This document shows, piece by piece, positions 1 through 7,100 of a DNA stretch of 9,675 bases. Made by a program: the position numbers and the translations under genes. Source of the stretch: Bacteroidota bacterium (GTDB taxonomy: Bacteria > Bacteroidota > Bacteroidia > Bacteroidales > VadinHA17); the NCBI GenBank assembly GCA_030613125.1, contig JAUWMO010000114.1, positions 1 to 9,675 of the forward strand, in the 5' to 3' direction. Below the pieces are notes generated by a model. That model was not told where the DNA came from and made no database searches. It saw only the letters and a program-made list of their open reading frames with translations. Position 1 is the stretch's first letter. The number at the start of each line of letters is the position of its first letter.

Positions 1-110
1 ACCCGTTTCATACAACCGTCATTTTTGAAGCTTTACATTCAAAGTGAGATAATAACTTTTGATTCTTTTATAAAGTATTTGATTTCTCATTTTATAGTTT
101 CGAGAAAAAT

Positions 111-184
111 CGTGCGGTGGACTGGAGTGGTTCCAGCTTGGTTTCATAAGCCAAATGACGCAGGTTCGAATCCTGTCCGCGCTA
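111..184 (+). tRNA. tRNA with CAU anticodon (Met or fMet type)
   Basis: A cloverleaf can be drawn by hand. Acceptor arm 111-117 pairs with 177-183, giving six pairs including one G-U, with the first position an unpaired C-U. The D stem CTGG (122-125) pairs with CCAG (133-136) around a loop containing GG. The anticodon stem is 138-142/150-154 with loop TTCATAA and anticodon CAT at 145-147. The variable loop has five bases. The T arm is GCAGG-TTCGAAT-CCTGT at 160-176. The discriminator is A184 and CCA is not encoded. Two oddities: four bases instead of two lie between acceptor and D stem, and position 1-72 is unpaired, as in initiator tRNAs, although the anticodon stem lacks the three G-C pairs typical of initiators. 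A lysidine-modified tRNA-Ile2 is another possibility for a CAU anticodon. It lies 13 bases before the terminase start, so it is probably phage-encoded. Confidence 0.82.
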
Positions 185-197
185 CAAGAAATGGCAA

Positions 198-605
198 ATG
201 GAATATACAAATTATAAAAAGGAATTTCAAATACCTACAAAAATCTGTGTTGAAGCAAAGCGGTATATGAAACATATTTTGGATCAGATAAAGAAAAATC
301 AGATTCAAATAATAGGATTGGATTATGGAGGACTTACCCTTATGGCATGGACTTATCATACCTGGGTAGAAGCCACAACTATTATAGAAGATGAAGGGAT
401 GATAGTAAATGAAACTAATGCCAGGAATACATCCATCACAAAGGTTCATCCAGCAGTTAAAATTCAATATGATGCCCATGCACAATTACGGCTTCTGATG
501 ATTGAATATGGTTTAACTCCTAAGTCCAGGGGTAGGGTAGATGCTATTCAGGGAAATCTATTTGATCTTTCACCAGAATTACAAAAATTTAAGATAGCTC
601 AATGA
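198..605 (+). CDS. terS: Terminase small subunit, P27-like
   Basis: This is the small terminase subunit (135 aa), which recognises phage DNA and hands it to the large subunit at the portal. The C-terminal half carries the typical P27-family pattern: HPAVKIQYDAHAQLRLL at about 84-100 followed by GLTPKSRGR at 105-113. In that family an N-P-A-helix is followed by an E-x-G-L-T-P-x-S-R segment. The N-terminal half is lysine-rich and would hold the DNA-binding helices. The gene overlaps the large subunit by four bases (ATGA), the classical TerS/TerL arrangement. The start at 198 has no Shine-Dalgarno sequence. An out-of-frame ATG seven bases upstream (191) opens only a nine-codon frame and is not preferred. 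The family call rests on motif and position; the exact start is less certain. Confidence 0.85.
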   Translation: MEYTNYKKEFQIPTKICVEAKRYMKHILDQIKKNQIQIIGLDYGGLTLMAWTYHTWVEATTIIEDEGMIVNETNARNTSITKVHPAVKIQYDAHAQLRLLMIEYGLTPKSRGRVDAIQGNLFDLSPELQKFKIAQ

Positions 606-2215
606 ACAATACCGGCTTCCAATATGCTGAGGATGTGCTGTCTGGTAAACAGACTGCCTGCCAGTATGTGCAGCAGGCTTGCCAAAGATTCATGGATGAT
701 CTGCAGCGAAAGGACCTGGTATTTAAGCCTAGTAAGATTCAGAAGGTGGTGGATTTTATTGCAGACTTGCAGCATGGTGCCGGGGAACATGAAAATAAAC
801 ACTTTGTTTTGGAACCCTGGCAGCACTTCATTATAATGAACCTGTATGGATTCTATTGGAAAAAATCAGGCAAAAGGAGGTTCAAGTACTCCTATATTGA
901 AATGGCAAAAAAAAATGGCAAGACTGCCTTTTCATCTGCCAGGTGTTTATATCATTTGTCCTATGATGGAGAAGGAGCTGCAGAAGTTCTACAGGTAGCA
1001 AATTCTAAGGAACAGGCATTTATAGCTTATAGAATTACCAAAGGATTTATAAAGAAGCTGGACCCCCAGGAAAGATTTTTCAAACGATTTAGATCAGATA
1101 TTCTATTCCCTTTAAATGATAGTTTTCTAAAAGTGCTGGCAACAGATGATACAAAAATGGATGGATACAACTGTAATTTTGGATTGATTGATGAATGGCA
1201 TTCAGCCTTAAATTCCAAAACCAGGGATGTAATCCGGTCCGGTCAAGCTATGCGTAAAAACCCGATGCTGGATACAATTACTACAGCAGGCTTTGATAAA
1301 GATGTTCCTTGCTATGAATTAAGGACTACATGTACTGAGATATTAAAAGGTGTGAAAATAGATGATAGTATGTTTACAATTATCTACACCCTGGATGAAG
1401 GAGATAAATGGCAAGATCCTAAAGTATGGATAAAATCAAATCCCAACCTCGGAGTAACTGTCCATGAAGACTTCCTGCAGCAGCAAGTCCACCAGGCAGA
1501 AAATAATCCATCTGATGAAGTAGGAGTGAGGACCAAAAATCTTAATGAATGGGTTGATAGCAAAGAAACATGGATCCCCGATAAATATATTTTGGATGCT
1601 ACAAAAAAGGTAGATCCCAAAGAAAAGGAATTGTATATAGGGGTGGACCTTGCATCAGTCCAGGATCTGACAGCAGTAGCATATTATTGGATCGAAAATG
1701 AAAGGCATAAATTCAAGATAGATTATTACTTGCCATCTGAATCCCTACAGACCAGGCCGGATAAAGAATTGTATAAGGAATGGGCAATGCAGAAACATAT
1801 TATTATTACTCCAGGTAATGTAACGGATTACGAATATATTACCAGGGACCTGCTGGAAAAACATAAGGATAATTATATAGTTAAGGTAGGTTATGATGTT
1901 TATAATGCTACACAATGGGCTATCATAGCTACCAATGAGAATCTACCCTTGGAACCATGTAGCCAATCAATAGGGAATTTTAATAAACCCACCCGTGAAT
2001 TTGAACGCCTCATAATGATGGGTGCAGTGGATTTGGATGATAATCCTGTAACCAGATATTGCCTAAGAAATGTTCAGCTAAGAATGGATCATAACGGGAA
2101 TGTTAAACCGGATAAGAAGATGAACAAGAAAAAAATAGACGGGGTAACGGCTGCCCTACAGGCCTTGACTATGTACCAGGCTTATGCTAACACTTATATA
2201 GGATCAATATTTTAA
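602..2215 (+). CDS. terL: Terminase large subunit (ATPase and nuclease)
   Basis: This is the packaging motor (537 aa), which cuts concatemeric DNA and pumps it through the portal using ATP. The N-terminal ATPase shows an adenine-binding region EPWQ at 71-74, a Walker A-like loop MAKKNGKTA at 101-109 and a Walker B motif GLIDEWHSA at 194-202 with the D-E pair at 197-198. The C-terminal RNase H-like nuclease has its expected acidic residues: D349 in YIGVDLAS, D432 in VGYDVYNA and D513 in KKIDGVTAALQAL. Length and motif order fit the Terminase_1 (HK97/YmfN-like) family, and the gene looks intact. It follows the small subunit with a four-base overlap. Only five bases separate its stop from the next start. 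Confidence 0.96.
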   Translation: MNNTGFQYAEDVLSGKQTACQYVQQACQRFMDDLQRKDLVFKPSKIQKVVDFIADLQHGAGEHENKHFVLEPWQHFIIMNLYGFYWKKSGKRRFKYSYIEMAKKNGKTAFSSARCLYHLSYDGEGAAEVLQVANSKEQAFIAYRITKGFIKKLDPQERFFKRFRSDILFPLNDSFLKVLATDDTKMDGYNCNFGLIDEWHSALNSKTRDVIRSGQAMRKNPMLDTITTAGFDKDVPCYELRTTCTEILKGVKIDDSMFTIIYTLDEGDKWQDPKVWIKSNPNLGVTVHEDFLQQQVHQAENNPSDEVGVRTKNLNEWVDSKETWIPDKYILDATKKVDPKEKELYIGVDLASVQDLTAVAYYWIENERHKFKIDYYLPSESLQTRPDKELYKEWAMQKHIIITPGNVTDYEYITRDLLEKHKDNYIVKVGYDVYNATQWAIIATNENLPLEPCSQSIGNFNKPTREFERLIMMGAVDLDDNPVTRYCLRNVQLRMDHNGNVKPDKKMNKKKIDGVTAALQALTMYQAYANTYIGSIF

Positions 2216-2220
2216 ATAAA

Positions 2221-2598
2221 ATGAACGACATATGTAAAGCACGGACAGCAGCAAAGGTTGTAGAAGCATTTAAAGGAACCGATTTAAGTAATATTGAAAT
2301 AGCCATAAAACTTAATACTGAATCTAATTATATATCCATGATTAAGAATTCAGGCCATTATAAAAAGATCCCTTTGAAAGCCTGGGAGAAATTCAGAAAT
2401 TTTGTTAATAGTAATGAGAAGATTGAAAATTACCACGCTGAGAAGATTGAGGAATTAAAGACTGAAAAGGCTGAATATAAAATTCCTGATCGATCAATAA
2501 AACCTGAAGTAAAAGTTAAGATTGAAGAAAGTGAGGGGAAATACACCCTGAATATTGATATAGTAATAACACTTAATGGCAAAAAGATCACTGTATGA
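2221..2598 (+). CDS. Small helix-turn-helix protein of unknown role
   Basis: I do not recognise the family of this 125-aa protein. Residues about 22-45 (LSNIEIAIKLNTESNYISMI) look like a lambda-repressor-type helix-turn-helix: an I-A-x-x-L first helix, a turn, then a Y-I-S-x-I recognition helix. A lysine/glutamate-rich linker follows (about 66-90). The C-terminal tail (about 94-125) has alternating hydrophobic residues as in beta strands. The gene begins five bases after the large terminase stop and overlaps the portal by four bases (ATGA), so it is translated with the packaging genes. It could assist DNA recognition in packaging or be a regulator; the sequence does not decide. Its G+C content (about 31% in two sampled 60-base lines) is lower than that of the flanking genes. 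Confidence 0.72.
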   Translation: MNDICKARTAAKVVEAFKGTDLSNIEIAIKLNTESNYISMIKNSGHYKKIPLKAWEKFRNFVNSNEKIENYHAEKIEELKTEKAEYKIPDRSIKPEVKVKIEESEGKYTLNIDIVITLNGKKITV

Positions 2599-3818
2599 AA
2601 TGGTATCAAAGGATTAATCCCAAACATTGGTTCAGGGATCTTACTCAGGATCTGCTGATAATGATGGGTCTGCCCTATGGTTTTGGCAGTGCATCACTTT
2701 CTAAGATGCAAGCCATGCAGCTATCAGCAGTCTATAGATGTGTGGAAGTAAAATCTGATGCTCTGGCATATCCTACCAGGCAAGTGCAGGTAAAAACAGA
2801 CAGGGGATGGACATCGGACCCGGAACTACCTCTATGGGATCTACTAAACCTGGAACCAAATCCTACTATGACATCCGATCTGCTTTTTAAAATGCTGATT
2901 ATAAAAACCGAATTAGAAGGCAACGGATATTGTGAGATAATCCGGGGACCGGCATTCCAGCCTGAAAGATTGGAACTAATCAGGGATCACGTGAAGATCC
3001 TGTTGGATGATGCAGGGATAATATACTATGTCGTTCAAAGCAAAAATCCCAGGATCATAGAACAGTCCAATATGATCCATATAAAAAACTTTACCTATGA
3101 TGGAATAATAGGGGTAGCTACTTTAACCCATGCCAATAATACTTTGAATGCTGCCAATTCAGTAGAAAAGCATGCCCTGGGTTTCTTTTCAGGGGGTGCC
3201 AATATGGGATTAGTCCTAAAAGTGCAGGGTAGATTGGATAAAGAAGAAGCAGATAGATTAAAATCAGAATTTGCTTCTGCCTTCAATACTACTGATGGAA
3301 GCCCTAATAGTTTGGCAGTAATGCCCGGCAGTATGGAAATAACTCCAGTAGGTGTTAGTCCATTGGATAGTCAGATGTTGGAAACAAGACAATTTAATGT
3401 AGTTGAGATATGCAGGTTTTTTGGTGTAGATCCGACAAAAGTTTTTGAGACAAAAGACAGTAAATATAATACAGTGGAAGCTATGCAGCTTGCCTGGCTA
3501 ACAGATACTGTAGCCCCATATTTTAGCAGGATAGAAGCTGAACTAAATAGAAAACTATTTCTGCCTTCTGAGAGGAAATCCCAACGGGTCAGGTATGATG
3601 TGGAAGATCTGTTAAGGGCAGATATGAATTCTCTAAGCAACTACCGGATGAAAATGTTCCAGGTAGGGGCATATACGGTAAATGAAAATAGGGAACGGGT
3701 AGGGACACCAAAATTTGATGATCCTATGGCAGATATCCCATTCGTCCAGGTAAATATGCAAGCAATAAATACAAAATCAAATGGAAAAGGAAATAAGAGA
3801 AATAAGAAAAATCACTAA
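2595..3818 (+). CDS. Portal protein, HK97 family
   Basis: This is the portal subunit (407 aa). The dodecameric ring at one head vertex is the DNA channel, the docking site for terminase and the base of the neck. Family features are clear: SAVYRCVEVKSDALA at about 44-58, LLNLEPNP followed by a helix and ELEGNGYCEIIR in the wing and stem region, and FFGVDPTKVF at about 275-284 followed by the long helix with VEAMQLAWLTDTVAPYFSRIE. Length is close to that usual for HK97-type portals. The start overlaps the stop of the helix-turn-helix gene by four bases. The C-terminus is a short lysine/asparagine-rich tail, and its coding sequence also contains the start of the next gene in another frame (3781-3818). 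That overlap is revisited in the findings. Confidence 0.95.
   Translation: MKWYQRINPKHWFRDLTQDLLIMMGLPYGFGSASLSKMQAMQLSAVYRCVEVKSDALAYPTRQVQVKTDRGWTSDPELPLWDLLNLEPNPTMTSDLLFKMLIIKTELEGNGYCEIIRGPAFQPERLELIRDHVKILLDDAGIIYYVVQSKNPRIIEQSNMIHIKNFTYDGIIGVATLTHANNTLNAANSVEKHALGFFSGGANMGLVLKVQGRLDKEEADRLKSEFASAFNTTDGSPNSLAVMPGSMEITPVGVSPLDSQMLETRQFNVVEICRFFGVDPTKVFETKDSKYNTVEAMQLAWLTDTVAPYFSRIEAELNRKLFLPSERKSQRVRYDVEDLLRADMNSLSNYRMKMFQVGAYTVNENRERVGTPKFDDPMADIPFVQVNMQAINTKSNGKGNKRNKKNH
3781..3798 (+). repeat. Duplicated start-codon region, copy 1
   Basis: These 18 bases, ATG followed by GAAAAGGAAATAAGA, match 4971-4988 at 17 of 18 positions; the mismatch is base 4. In both copies the ATG is a gene start in one frame. 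In copy 1 the -1 frame is the portal C-terminus (NGKGNK). In copy 2 the same -1 frame reads DEKGNKKSKN and then a stop, much like the portal tail NGKGNKRNKKNH and its stop. The copies flank the two foreign genes exactly. Confidence 0.6.
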
Positions 3819-4107
3819 GAAATTAATTGGTTTTGTTAATACAAATCATAAATCAAGTGAATCTATTGAAGACTGGGAATATTTGATACATCATATAGAA
3901 ATAGTGGAAGGAGAGGAAGAGTTACATCATTGTTTTATGCTCGATCATCTTGGAAATAAGTATGAAATCGGACATATAATGGATGAAGATGATAATCAAA
4001 GACATTGCATTTTAGGATTAGTAGAGGATCAAGATGTATACTGGAGCGATACGGAAGCAGTTGAAGCAGGGGAAACCATTCCCTGTCCTGGAAGGCAATT
4101 AGAATAA
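3781..4107 (+). CDS. Acidic 108-aa protein, unrecognised
   Basis: The family is not recognised. After a basic start (MEKEIREIRKITKK) the protein is strongly acidic, with E/D clusters at about 42-47 and 68-71. It contains several His and Cys residues (HHC at about 50-52, HC at about 74-75), which might be a metal site or chance. No signal peptide or membrane segment is visible. The start lies 38 bases inside the portal gene. Its first 18 bases match the start of the prohead protease gene at 4971 with one mismatch, which supports initiation here. The gene ends seven bases before the AsnB-like gene, so the two are probably co-translated and may act together. A sampled line (3841-3900) has only 16 G+C of 60. 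The body could be real while the N-terminus is captured sequence. Confidence 0.7.
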   Translation: MEKEIREIRKITKKLIGFVNTNHKSSESIEDWEYLIHHIEIVEGEEELHHCFMLDHLGNKYEIGHIMDEDDNQRHCILGLVEDQDVYWSDTEAVEAGETIPCPGRQLE

Positions 4108-4114
4108 TAATAAA

Positions 4115-4879
4115 ATGCGTATACCTACTAAAATAGAGCCTTTTTATTTTCCAACTGGAAAAGATTCAGAATTTTCTAAAAGTGTCTTTCTTAAAATTCT
4201 TAATGATGCTATTAAGAAATCTTTGAGTCTTATTATTAAGCCTGGAATTTTACTGTCAGGTGGAGTAGATAGTTCATTATTAGCTCTTATTGCTATAAAA
4301 TATTATCCTAATATTCCTTTTTTTACTGTAGGAAAAGATATAACGAATCCGGATATACAGGCAGCAATACAATTAGCAAAAGAAAAGAAATTGAATTTAT
4401 ATATTCATCTTCTCAATTCAGAAGAAATATCCGTTGTGCGACAGGAATTGAAAGAGAATGTAAATTCTAATTCTTTTTATGAAGGAGATGAATGTGTATT
4501 GGCTGCTTTAAAATTTGTCTCTCCGATTGTTACCGGAATAATTACCACAGATGGGATTGATGAGTTAATGGGTGGATATTGGGGTCATAGGGATAGAAAA
4601 AGATTTCCAGCTATAGAGGATGCTTTTAAATATTTTTGGGATGAGCTTGAAGAGAAGCATTTAACTCCAATGTGTAGATCTGCCAAACTTTATAAGCTGG
4701 ATCTTGTTTTTGTGTATTTAATGCCTAAAGTTGTTCAATATCTTTCAATAATTCCATTGAATAGAAGGATTGAAGGGAATGTAGGTAAAGCTATTTGGAA
4801 AGAAATTGCTCGAATTACAGGAGTGCCTTCATGGGTTATAGAAAGACAAAAGAGGGGATTTGTTGATGCTTTTAATTAA
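4115..4879 (+). CDS. AsnB-type ATP-pyrophosphatase domain protein
   Basis: This is a stand-alone synthetase domain of the asparagine synthetase B family (254 aa). Such enzymes activate a carboxylate as an acyl-adenylate, which is then attacked by ammonia or an amine. Visible motifs are the PP-loop LSGGVDSSLL at 47-56, which binds ATP pyrophosphate; TTDGIDELMGGY at 144-155, matching the family's G-D-G-x-D-E-L-x-G-G-Y; and RQKRGF at 244-249, whose lysine (K246) corresponds to the catalytic lysine of AsnB and beta-lactam synthetase. The N-terminal glutaminase domain is absent: only 46 residues precede the PP-loop and there is no Cys2. It would therefore need free ammonia, another amine donor or a partner. 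The protein ends five residues after RQKRGF, shorter than full AsnB. The gene is AT-rich (17-18 G+C per 60 in two sampled lines) and sits between portal and protease. The substrate is unknown; asparagine synthesis is only one option. Confidence 0.88.
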   Translation: MRIPTKIEPFYFPTGKDSEFSKSVFLKILNDAIKKSLSLIIKPGILLSGGVDSSLLALIAIKYYPNIPFFTVGKDITNPDIQAAIQLAKEKKLNLYIHLLNSEEISVVRQELKENVNSNSFYEGDECVLAALKFVSPIVTGIITTDGIDELMGGYWGHRDRKRFPAIEDAFKYFWDELEEKHLTPMCRSAKLYKLDLVFVYLMPKVVQYLSIIPLNRRIEGNVGKAIWKEIARITGVPSWVIERQKRGFVDAFN

Positions 4880-4970
4880 TAAAAATATGACATATCTAGA
4901 GAAAGTAATTTCTGGGATAGATAAAAGAAAGAATGAAAATCCCCAAAGAAATAAATTAAAATTTTTAAAG

Positions 4971-4988
4971 ATGAAAAAGGAAATAAGA
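4971..4988 (+). repeat. Duplicated start-codon region, copy 2
   Basis: This is the second copy of the 18-base sequence at 3781-3798 (17 of 18 identical), here at the prohead protease start. Looser similarity extends downstream: in both copies a basic, A-rich stretch encodes a similar peptide start, MEKEIREIRK against MKKEIRNLKI. The A-rich composition raises the chance of coincidence, but the positions, one at each edge of the foreign cassette, argue for duplication. Confidence 0.6.
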
Positions 4989-5594
4989 AATCTAAAAATT
5001 GAACAGTCGGAAATCAGGGCAGATCCTAAAACGGGAATTATATCAGGATATGCAATGATTTTCAACAGTCTATCTAAATTGCTTTATGGAAGGTTTCGTG
5101 AAAAGATCCTTCCTGAAGCTATGAATGGGGTAATAAAAAAATCTGATGTATTGGCATTACTGGATCATGATAGTTCCAGGGGAGTACTAGCAAGATCTAT
5201 GTTTGGTAAGGGTACATTAAACCTTACCGTTGATGATAAAGGCTTGCGCTATGAATTCAAACCACCTAAAACTGCCCTGGCAGATGAAGTTAAGGAATAC
5301 TTGAGAAGAAAGGAAATACAGGGAAGTAGCTTCTGGTTTGACCTGGATAAAGATGGGGAGAAATGGGAAAAAACTACTGATGGAAAATATATCCGGACTA
5401 TTACAAAATTCAGTGAAATCTATGATGTGAGCCTGGTATTTAAACCTGCCTATCCAGAAACCACTGCAGCCATCAGATCCCTAAAAGCATTTGAACAGAA
5501 AAAGAGACCCAAACCAAAATTAAGTCGAAAAGAATTAAAAAAGTGCTATCAGGATCGGGAAAAACAAATGGGGAAAAAAAGAAAAAATAAATGA
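4971..5594 (+). CDS. Prohead protease, HK97 family (peptidase U35)
   Basis: This is the maturation protease (207 aa from this start). It acts inside the prohead and removes the N-terminal scaffold region of the capsid protein before DNA packaging. Diagnostic segments are EIRADPKTGIISGYAMIFN near the start, LLDHD with the catalytic His at about 66, GSSFWFDL with the nucleophilic Ser at about 119-120, and SLVFKPAYPETTAAIRS near the end of the catalytic domain. A lysine-rich tail follows, perhaps trimmed on activation. The reading frame is open back to ATGs at 4887 and 4860, the latter overlapping the AsnB-like gene. I chose 4971 because family members begin close to this motif and because this ATG region is the one duplicated at 3781. 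The ATG at 4887 has a good A/T-rich leader and would add 28 residues. Confidence 0.92.
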   Translation: MKKEIRNLKIEQSEIRADPKTGIISGYAMIFNSLSKLLYGRFREKILPEAMNGVIKKSDVLALLDHDSSRGVLARSMFGKGTLNLTVDDKGLRYEFKPPKTALADEVKEYLRRKEIQGSSFWFDLDKDGEKWEKTTDGKYIRTITKFSEIYDVSLVFKPAYPETTAAIRSLKAFEQKKRPKPKLSRKELKKCYQDREKQMGKKRKNK

Positions 5595-5622
5595 AAGTTT
5601 TTAAATCTTAAATAATATTATT

Positions 5623-7014
5623 ATGAAAAAGTTATTTTGTTTTTTGGTAGTTATTGTAATTGCCGCAATTGGAATGCTGGGCATTGACCAGCTTATGGAT
5701 CAATCATTAGCAGTGCTTTTTATTGATCAACTATTTAGCCAGGGTGATATTATTTATCTGGCTCCCCTAACATTGCTCCAACTTGTAGACAAACGTAAGT
5801 TACTTATGGAAGCAAATGAGAAGCTTATCAAAGAGGGTAAAAAAGGTTTTCGAGATCTTAAAAAGGATGAAAAGAAAACCTTTGATGAGAATATGGTAAA
5901 AATCAAAGACTTCGATGATCAGATAAAAAGAGTAAATAGCATTACTGAACAACGGATAGAGCCTGAAATGAAGGTTATAGAACCTGAAAAGGAAGCTTTT
6001 AGCCTTGTGCGTACAATACGGAATATGGCAAACAAAAAACCGATGCATGAAGCTGATGCCATTGTAATAAAACAAGGGGAAGATGATATGCGTGCTAATG
6101 GTGTCAGTCCTGAAGGAGATGTATGCTTACCACTGATAGATCACAGGCATGAGAAAAGGGCAGATATCCTGGCAGGCACTGATTTAGCAGGTGCAGAGAT
6201 CGTAGCCACTGATGTGCTGAACCTTTTGGGACCACTACGTAATGCCCTGGTATTTTCAAAAGTAGGGGCTACATATCTTATGGGATTGATCGGTAACGTG
6301 GATATTCCTAAATATGCCGGATCTACTGCAGGCTGGAAAAGTGAGGTTGCAGCTTCTGATGATGCTGCAGGGGCACACAGTGAATTACCCCTTAGCCCTA
6401 TGCGGATCACTGGACACCTGGATATTTCAAAGAGGTATCTTATCCAGGATGCTGCAGGAGCAGAAGAACTTCTGAAAACTGACCTGATAGCTGCAGTAGC
6501 TGGATTACTGGAAGATACTGCCCTGGGAAAGATTGCAGTTTCAGCAGGGGTGAATCCTGCAGGATTGCTGCCTGATGCTGGATCTACTTTCAATACCGGT
6601 GTGATGGTATATGGTGATGTTATTGATATTGAAGCAGCTGTGGATGCTGCCAATGCCCTGGAAGGGAACTTGGCATATATTACCCACCCATCATTGAAAG
6701 GAATAATGAAACAGACAGTCCGTGTGGCAACAACTGATAGCAGGATGATCATGGAAGGGAAGGAACTCAATGGATATCCTTGCCATGCAACTTCAAATAT
6801 GGCTTCAGACCTGTCTGCTACTACGAATGAATACGGGCTGGCTTTTGCCAATTGGAGGCATCTGATTATTGCCCAGTGGGGTGGTATTGATCTATTGGTG
6901 GATCCTTACACGCTTGGCTCTGAAGCCCAGGTAAGGATTGTAGTCAATTCATATTGGGATTTCCTATTCAGGCATTCTGGAGCTTTGGCTTATGGATCAT
7001 CCTTGCTTGCTTAA
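5623..7014 (+). CDS. Major capsid protein, HK97 fold, hydrophobic N-terminus
   Basis: This is the HK97-type major capsid protein (463 aa), which forms the icosahedral shell. From N to C: a hydrophobic signal-like stretch (MKKLFCFLVVIVIAAIGMLG, 1-20); a second hydrophobic stretch with two IDQL repeats (21-52); a charged coiled-coil delta domain (about 54-107), the usual scaffold part; a linker; and the capsid core from about 185 to the end, with the late segment IVVNSYWDFLFRHSGALAYG typical of the family. The protease encoded upstream should cut between the coiled coil and the core, perhaps near 120-140. The start at 5623 has a strong A/T leader. Starting at M62 would remove the hydrophobic part but leave 5623-5805 as an unexplained open frame. 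Length exceeds HK97 gp5 (385 aa), largely through the N-terminal extension. G+C is high in the core (34 of 60 in one line). Confidence 0.94.
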   Translation: MKKLFCFLVVIVIAAIGMLGIDQLMDQSLAVLFIDQLFSQGDIIYLAPLTLLQLVDKRKLLMEANEKLIKEGKKGFRDLKKDEKKTFDENMVKIKDFDDQIKRVNSITEQRIEPEMKVIEPEKEAFSLVRTIRNMANKKPMHEADAIVIKQGEDDMRANGVSPEGDVCLPLIDHRHEKRADILAGTDLAGAEIVATDVLNLLGPLRNALVFSKVGATYLMGLIGNVDIPKYAGSTAGWKSEVAASDDAAGAHSELPLSPMRITGHLDISKRYLIQDAAGAEELLKTDLIAAVAGLLEDTALGKIAVSAGVNPAGLLPDAGSTFNTGVMVYGDVIDIEAAVDAANALEGNLAYITHPSLKGIMKQTVRVATTDSRMIMEGKELNGYPCHATSNMASDLSATTNEYGLAFANWRHLIIAQWGGIDLLVDPYTLGSEAQVRIVVNSYWDFLFRHSGALAYGSSLLA

Positions 7015-7021
7015 TTAATAT

Positions 7022-7100
7022 ATCGGGATAACAGGGATAGGATGCTACGAACATAATGGTCCGTCAGCATACCAGAATGTTTATCCTGTCCCTGCCCGAT
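7022..7100 (+). terminator. Long bulged hairpin after the capsid gene
   Basis: Arm ATCGGG (7022-7027) pairs with CCCGAT (7095-7100). After a four-base bulge, CAGGGATAGGAT (7032-7043) pairs with ATCCTGTCCCTG (7083-7094) with one T-G wobble. An inner hairpin, GCTACG (7044-7049) with CGT-C-AGC (7062-7068), sits in the loop. The stem is followed by CTTTTAATTAT. It starts eight bases after the capsid stop, so it may be a transcription terminator or a 3' stabiliser of the abundant capsid mRNA. The fold was made by eye. Confidence 0.6.

Noticed and set aside
57..81. Possible Bacteroidota-type promoter (TTTTG and TATTTG) before the tRNA
   Set aside because: The spacing of about 14 bases and the incomplete -7 element do not fit the usual pattern well enough.
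111..184. tRNA as a prophage attachment site
   Set aside because: No integrase gene or second copy of the tRNA 3' end is present in the window.
25..270. Open frame across the tRNA on the + strand (and 19-210 on the - strand)
   Set aside because: Both run through the tRNA and into the terminase gene in another frame, and neither has protein-like composition or motifs.
3781..4879. Lasso-peptide or similar RiPP cluster built on the AsnB-like gene
   Set aside because: No precursor peptide, leader-binding protein, cysteine protease or transporter is visible, and the 108-aa protein does not look like a precursor.
4860..4970. Longer prohead protease starting at 4860 or 4887
   Set aside because: The extra N-terminal residues do not resemble the family and the duplicated start region points to 4971, though 4887 cannot be fully excluded.
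6141..6851. Open frame of 236 codons on the - strand inside the capsid gene
   Set aside because: It lies fully within the well-supported capsid gene, has no recognisable protein pattern, and is the expected shadow of a codon-biased gene of higher G+C.
7025..7036. GGGATAACAGGG, equal to the core of the I-SceI recognition site
   Set aside because: Only 12 of 18 bases of that site match, it is part of a hairpin arm, and the nearby nuclease is HNH rather than LAGLIDADG, so coincidence is the simplest view.
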